From the NCBI GenBank assembly GCA_902363135.1, contig CABIZF010000017.1, forward strand, positions 1-58,923: a DNA stretch of 58,923 nt, written 5' to 3'. Below the pieces are notes generated by a model, which was not told where the DNA came from, did no database searches, and worked only from the letters and a program-made list of their open reading frames with translations. Positions 55,071 to 58,923 of this stretch are shown here, piece after piece. A program made the translations under genes and the position numbers. Origin of the DNA: Lachnospiraceae bacterium (GTDB lineage: Bacteria; Bacillota; Clostridia; Lachnospirales; Lachnospiraceae). Position 1 is the first letter of the stretch. Each line of letters begins with the position of its first letter.

Positions 55071-55082
55071 TTTACTTTTATT

Positions 55083-55862
55083 TTAATTTTCCTTCGCCTT
55101 TGCAATCAGATAATACGGAATCGCTACGAATAAAATTCCGCCGACCATATTTCCGAGCGTTACAATCAGAAGATTATAGAAAAATCCGCCCATCGTGATG
55201 CCAGCCACCCCATTCTGATTCATCAGTCCGATGGAGAGGAAGGTCATATTCGCGATGCTATGCTCGAATCCACAGGTAACGAACGTCGTCACGCAGCAGA
55301 AATTCATCGCAATTTTCGCACCCTCAGATTTCAGCTTTGTGCCACACCAGATCGCGACACAGACGCAGATATTACAGAGAATCGCTTTGGAAAACAGGTT
55401 CGCCGCCGATCCTCCCATCTTCGCAGCTGCTGTATTCGCAAAAAATGCTCCGATATCGCCACTTCCCGGAATGCCGGTCATCGTGAAAATCACTGCCGCG
55501 ATGACAGATCCGACCAGATTGCCAAGCCAGCATACGATCCACAGCTTTGCGACCTGTCCCCAGGTCACGGTCTTCTTCAGGCCTCCGATCGTCATGACCA
55601 GATTATTGCCGGTGAAAAGCTCTGCACCGCCCATCGTTACGAAGCAAAGACCAACGGAGAAGACGATACCGCAGGCCAGCTTTGTCGCATAAGAACCGCC
55701 CCCGGTAAATACGCCTCCGACAATTCCCATCAGGATACTGCCAAGTGCAATATAAAGCCCCGCCAGCAGAGACATCATGATATATCCGGTAAAATTATGT
55801 TCCAGTAAATTTATTTTTCCTTTTGCGGTATTTCCCACCGCTGTCACTTCATCCTTAAACAT
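55083..55862 (-). CDS. Formate/nitrite transporter family protein
   Basis: A 259-residue channel with six TM helices. FNT motifs: LLAGLYIALGSILMGIVGGV, MGGAELFTGNNLVMTIGGLK, GNLVGSVIAAVIF, LCNICVCVAIW and SIANMTFLSIGL. It probably moves formate, matching the adjacent formate-THF ligase. The start at 55862 has GGGAGGACGG upstream. Confidence 0.9.
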   Translation of the reverse strand: MFKDEVTAVGNTAKGKINLLEHNFTGYIMMSLLAGLYIALGSILMGIVGGVFTGGGSYATKLACGIVFSVGLCFVTMGGAELFTGNNLVMTIGGLKKTVTWGQVAKLWIVCWLGNLVGSVIAAVIFTMTGIPGSGDIGAFFANTAAAKMGGSAANLFSKAILCNICVCVAIWCGTKLKSEGAKIAMNFCCVTTFVTCGFEHSIANMTFLSIGLMNQNGVAGITMGGFFYNLLIVTLGNMVGGILFVAIPYYLIAKAKEN

Positions 55863-56013
55863 TTCCGTCCTCCCGTTAAAACCCGGCGGGGCCGCCATGG
55901 TGCCACAGCCGCCCCGCCGAACTGATATTTCTTCTATTTAACCGAATCAAGCATTCCCCTGCTTCAATTGCGCAAAGCAATAAGCAGTGGGCTGGGACTT
56001 GCTTGTATTGACT

Positions 56014-57699
56014 TTAGAACAGTCCGGAAATCTTGCCGGTCTCATCTACATCGATCCGCTCTGCAGCCGGACGCTTCGGCAGACCCGGCATCGTCATGAT
56101 CTCGCCGGTCAGCGCTACGATGAAGCCTGCGCCTGCGGAAATCTTCAGGTTGCGGACAGTTACCTCAAAATCGGTCGGTGCGCCGAGCTTCGTCTGATCG
56201 TCTGTCAGGGAGTACTGCGTCTTTGCTACACAGATCGGGCAGTTGCCGTAGCCCATATCCTCAAGCTGCTTTGCCTGCTTCTGCGCATTTGCAGTCAGAA
56301 CCGCCTTCTTGCCACCGTAAATCTTCTGAACGATCTGGTTCAGCTTATCCTCGATGCTGCCCTCGAGCTCGTAGCTGTAAGTAAAGTCATTCGGCTCCTC
56401 GCACAGACGGATGACTTCCTCTGCAAGCTTGATGCCGCCTTCGCCGCCCTTTGCCCATACTTCAGACAGTGCTACATTTACGCCAAGCTCTTTGCACTTG
56501 GACTCTACAAAGTCAAGCTCTGCCTTCGTGTCAGTCGGGAATGCATTGATTGCAACGACACACGGAAGCTTGTATACATTCTTGATATTGGAAACGTGCT
56601 TCAGAAGGTTCGGAATACCCTTCTCAAGAGCTTCCAGATTCTCATTGTTCAGGTCTGCCTTCGGAACGCCGCCATTGTACTTCAGCGCACGAACGGTCGC
56701 TACGATAACAACTGCGCTCGGCTTCAGTCCCGCCATACGGCACTTGATGTCGAGGAATTTCTCAGCACCGAGGTCTGCACCAAAGCCTGCCTCTGTGATC
56801 GCATAATCACCAAGCTTCAGAGCCATCTTCGTTGCGATAACGGAGTTACATCCATGTGCGATGTTTGCGAACGGTCCGCCGTGTACGATCGCCGGAACAT
56901 GCTCCAGTGTCTGTACGAGGTTCGGCTTCAGGGCATCCTTCAGAAGTGCACACATTGCGCCCTCTGCATGAAGGTCACCTGCGGTAACCGGCTTCTGCTC
57001 GGAAACTTTTCCGTATGTATATCCAATGATGATATTTGCCAGACGCTTCTTCAGGTCTGTAATGTCATTTGCCAAGCAAAGGACTGCCATGATCTCAGAT
57101 GCAACCGTGATATCGTAGCCATCCTCTCTCGGCATACCGTTGGTCTTTCCGCCAAGTCCGTCTACTACAAAACGAAGCTGACGGTCATTCATATCCACAC
57201 ATCTTCTCCAAGTGATCTTTCTCGGGTCGATGTTCAGCTCGTTGCCCTGGTAAATATGGTTGTCGATCATTGCTGCAAGCAGGTTATTTGCTGCGCCGAT
57301 CGCATGGAAGTCACCGGTAAAGTGCAGGTTGATATCCTCCATCGGAACGACCTGTGCATATCCGCCGCCTGCTGCTCCGCCCTTTACGCCGAATACCGGT
57401 CCGAGGGACGGCTCACGAAGCGCTACCATAACATTTTTACCAAGCTTCTGCATACCATCTGCCAGACCTACCGTTGTGGTCGTCTTGCCTTCTCCTGCCG
57501 GAGTCGGGTTGATCGCCGTTACGAGAACCAGCTTTCCGTTTGGCTTGTCAGATTCATTTAAAAGATTGTAGTCAATTTTTGCTTTATAATTACCATACTG
57601 CTCCAGATACTTCGGCTCAATGCCTGCCTTCTTCGCGATCTCTGTAATCGGAAGCATCTCCGTCTCCTGTGCAATCTCAATGTCTGTTTTGAATCCCAT
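56014..57699 (-). CDS. fhs: Formate-tetrahydrofolate ligase
   Basis: A 561-residue enzyme making 10-formyl-THF from formate, THF and ATP. The nucleotide loop is [17 protein letters not shown]; other landmarks are [20 protein letters not shown] and [14 protein letters not shown]. It feeds purine synthesis and the acetogenic C1 pathway. AAAGGAGAACAAGAC precedes the ATG. The long leader (about 460 bases) carries a ZTP-type and a THF-type riboswitch. The formate transporter follows downstream. Confidence 0.97.
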   Translation of the reverse strand: MGFKTDIEIAQETEMLPITEIAKKAGIEPKYLEQYGNYKAKIDYNLLNESDKPNGKLVLVTAINPTPAGEGKTTTTVGLADGMQKLGKNVMVALREPSLGPVFGVKGGAAGGGYAQVVPMEDINLHFTGDFHAIGAANNLLAAMIDNHIYQGNELNIDPRKITWRRCVDMNDRQLRFVVDGLGGKTNGMPREDGYDITVASEIMAVLCLANDITDLKKRLANIIIGYTYGKVSEQKPVTAGDLHAEGAMCALLKDALKPNLVQTLEHVPAIVHGGPFANIAHGCNSVIATKMALKLGDYAITEAGFGADLGAEKFLDIKCRMAGLKPSAVVIVATVRALKYNGGVPKADLNNENLEALEKGIPNLLKHVSNIKNVYKLPCVVAINAFPTDTKAELDFVESKCKELGVNVALSEVWAKGGEGGIKLAEEVIRLCEEPNDFTYSYELEGSIEDKLNQIVQKIYGGKKAVLTANAQKQAKQLEDMGYGNCPICVAKTQYSLTDDQTKLGAPTDFEVTVRNLKISAGAGFIVALTGEIMTMPGLPKRPAAERIDVDETGKISGLF

Positions 57700-57867
57700 T
57701 GTCTTGTTCTCCTTTCATTCCACCTGTGTTTTACCGGAATCTTGTGTCAGTTTTTTATGTCGTCCGGTCTTTTTTTGTGGATTTTCACAAGAACCTCTCT
57801 GCGTCAGCCGCATTTTTTGCAATAAAAAAACTGCGCAAAAAGGACATACCGAAAATCCATCTTAACG

Positions 57868-57967
57868 CAGTAGCGGAAGCGATACCGTAACGCGAAGCTG
57901 CTGCTCCTTCGTTCACACTAATGACCTTCCCGTCATGTGACACTTAACGCACCGTATCTACTCTACT
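57868..57967 (-). promoter_or_regulatory. THF riboswitch
   Basis: The minus strand carries the conserved blocks of the tetrahydrofolate aptamer in order: GAGTAGAT, GCGTTAAGTGT, GTGTGAACGAAG, CTTCGCGTTACGG and ATCGCTTCCGCTA. P1 is closed by AGTAG/CTACT. It lies about 170 bases before the fhs start, after the ZTP terminator. No obvious terminator follows, so it may act on translation. Confidence 0.8.
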
Positions 57968-58039
57968 TTCATAGAAATATATGTCAAAGCACGAAGCTGA
58001 AATCTCACCGTCCGCGATGCTATACCGCACCGTTGCGAT

Positions 58040-58072
58040 AAAAAAAGACAACATCCCAAATTCAATGCTGTC
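58040..58072 (-). terminator. Riboswitch-controlled terminator
   Basis: GACAGCAT/ATGTTGTC stem (one G-U) with a 10-base loop followed by seven T. Its 5' arm overlaps the CTGGACA end of the ZTP aptamer, so ligand binding and termination exclude each other. Confidence 0.8.
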
Positions 58073-58141
58073 CAGACGGCCGACTCCTTATTATTTTGAT
58101 TACACTGTGGTGCTCCACTCTCATCCGTCAGCAATCAAAAC
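58069..58141 (-). promoter_or_regulatory. ZTP (pfl) riboswitch
   Basis: Minus strand: P1 TTTTGATT/AATCAAAA, then CTGACGGA, GTGGAG-C-ACCAC, and GGCCGTCTGGACA. The GACGG/CCGTC pairing gives the pseudoknot of the pfl motif. The pattern closely matches clostridial pfl RNAs, which sense ZMP/ZTP and turn on C1/purine genes. Confidence 0.82.
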
Positions 58142-58164
58142 CTTCATATCTTTGAACTGCAGTC

Positions 58165-58193
58165 ATTATAACAGACCAGACCGGATTCGTCAA
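58165..58193 (-). promoter_or_regulatory. Promoter of the fhs leader
   Basis: TTGACG (58193-58188), 17 bases, TATAAT (58170-58165); the ZTP aptamer starts about 20 bases downstream. Between here and 58368 I see nothing else. Confidence 0.85.
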
Positions 58194-58368
58194 GGGCTTT
58201 TGTCAATTTTTTATCAAAACAGGGTCTGGTTTTTGTGTAATTGTGTGAGTTCCGGTATGGTTTCGTAAAAGTTCTCGTATATATTGTGTCACTTACGGCA
58301 ACTGCTCCACAATTTTACGCTTCCGCAATCCCGTATAACCTGCTTTACAAATGCAGGGGCTCTTTCAT

Positions 58369-58700
58369 CTACTGCCCGCTTACACTTTCATCTATCCATT
58401 TCTGAATTTCCGGCACACTGAGTTTGACCGCCTTTGCGATTTTTTCAACTGAAAGCCCCATCTCTGCAAGTGAGAGGACTGTCTCTCTTTTACCCTGTTC
58501 TATGCCTTTTTCGATTCCATTCTCAATACCCTCGCTATAAATCTGCTCCATCTCGTGACACATAAATTCTACCCCCTTCTGTGTTTCTTTCAGCTCATAT
58601 ACCCTGTCTGCCAGAATACTACTGTACATATCGCCTGCATTTTTACAATGTAAGTCATGCATTAATCTTCCCAGTTCTGTGTCATCCTGCCTCTTTGAAA
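58369..58700 (-). pseudogene. Rpn-family nuclease/transposase, truncated by an IS200/IS605-type insertion
   Basis: The minus-strand frame continues upstream of the ATG at 58662 as LISKRQDDTELGRLMHDLHC, then stops matching at about 58700, where the IS left-end hairpin begins. The rest (DRVYELKETQKGVEFMCHEM and the C-terminal helix-turn-helix SVEKIAKAVKLSVPEIQKWI) is the tail of Rpn proteins. The PD-(D/E)XK core is missing from this side. Confidence 0.7.
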
Positions 58701-58704
58701 TAAG

Positions 58705-58747
58705 GCTACCGCAATCCCATTGGCTTTAGACAATGGGTTAAGGTAGC
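58705..58747 (+). mobile_element. Left end of an IS200/IS605-family element
   Basis: Nested hairpin: GCTACC/GGTAGC outer and CCCATTG/CAATGGG inner stems, as in the subterminal foldback of IS200/IS605 left ends, about 30 bases before a tnpA start. The element runs off the right edge. Confidence 0.75.
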
Positions 58748-58778
58748 TAAAAATCAGAAATTATTGTATACTCATGGC

Positions 58779-58923
58779 ATGGGAACATGGAAATCTAAAA
58801 ACAGACACAAATACCTATTACAATATTACATTATTTTCGTCTGCAAATACAGGAAGAAATTACTGGTTTCGAGACAGATATCAGATGATATAAAGCAGTT
58901 TTCATATGAGATATGTCAAAGGC
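58779..58923 (+). CDS. tnpA: IS200/IS605-family transposase TnpA, N-terminal part (cut by window edge)
   Basis: The frame from ATG at 58779 reads MGTWKSKNRHKYLLQYYIIF then VCKYRKKLLVSRQISDDIKQ and continues off the edge. The opening 'YLLQYYIIFVCKYRKK' corresponds to the conserved N-terminus of Y1 (HUH) transposases (usually LxYHxVxxxKYR); the catalytic HUH and Tyr would lie further right. Confidence 0.8.
   Translation, partial: MGTWKSKNRHKYLLQYYIIFVCKYRKKLLVSRQISDDIKQFSYEICQR

Noticed and set aside
55987..57561. Plus-strand frame of 524 codons opposite fhs
   Set aside because: Antisense shadow of the conserved fhs gene.

Overview
The window looks like a chromosome segment of a gut-type Lachnospiraceae (class Clostridia, Firmicutes). 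The signs are strong AGGAGG Shine-Dalgarno sequences, the conserved hpf-secA-prfB and greA-lysS gene orders, a RepA_N/PrgI/VirB4-type integrative element, and many families typical of this group (DUF6145, DUF6075, YitT, DUF975, a UPF0735-like ACT protein). I cannot name the genus from sequence alone.

Positions 1 to about 17.7 kb are the end of an integrative and conjugative element (ICE), mostly on the minus strand. Reading from its right end leftwards it carries a small leader operon (DUF6075, a 55-residue protein), ParA, ParB, a RepA_N initiator with twelve 23-bp iteron-like repeats inside its gene, a sigma-70-like regulator, a class B sortase, a small protein, a secreted CAP protein, an AT-rich cargo island, a 1777-residue SpaA/CnaB adhesin, and conjugation genes (VirB2-like, VirB6/TrbL-like, PrgI, start of VirB4). 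The cargo island (about 7.9 to 10.85 kb) holds an ADP-ribosyltransferase-like toxin, a small middle gene and a SecB-like chaperone in one overlapping operon. This resembles the CmdTAC toxin-antitoxin-chaperone phage-defence architecture. Beside it lies a membrane/secreted protein pair, the second with a broken signal peptide.

From 17.8 kb on is host chromosome. Regions: lysS-greA-dusB-DUF6145 and birA (17.8-23.0 kb); argF, a stomatin-like SPFH protein and NfeD (23.1-25.8 kb); a six-tRNA operon with consensus promoter and terminator (25.9-26.6 kb); redox enzymes, a MATE pump and a permuted GH3 beta-glucosidase (26.7-33.4 kb); nitroreductase, DUF523, YitT, TetR and Tex (33.5-38.8 kb); two membrane proteins (39.3-40.6 kb); a threonine module of ACT regulator, homoserine dehydrogenase and a phosphoglycerate-mutase-like homoserine kinase analogue (40.6-43.5 kb); hpf-secA-prfB with the classic RF2 frameshift (43.7-48.2 kb); a HisA-like isomerase and two large cell-surface transglutaminase-like paralogues (48.3-54.4 kb); and a formate transporter with formate-THF ligase (55.1-57.7 kb). 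The ligase gene is preceded by what reads as a ZTP riboswitch with terminator followed by a THF riboswitch. The right edge is an Rpn-family gene cut by an IS200/IS605-type element.

Two families of dispersed intergenic repeats run through the window: short hairpins with a TGCGAAT-like loop, and longer elements bounded by GGGTCAAAAGG. I could not run searches or folding; all structures and matches are read by eye.
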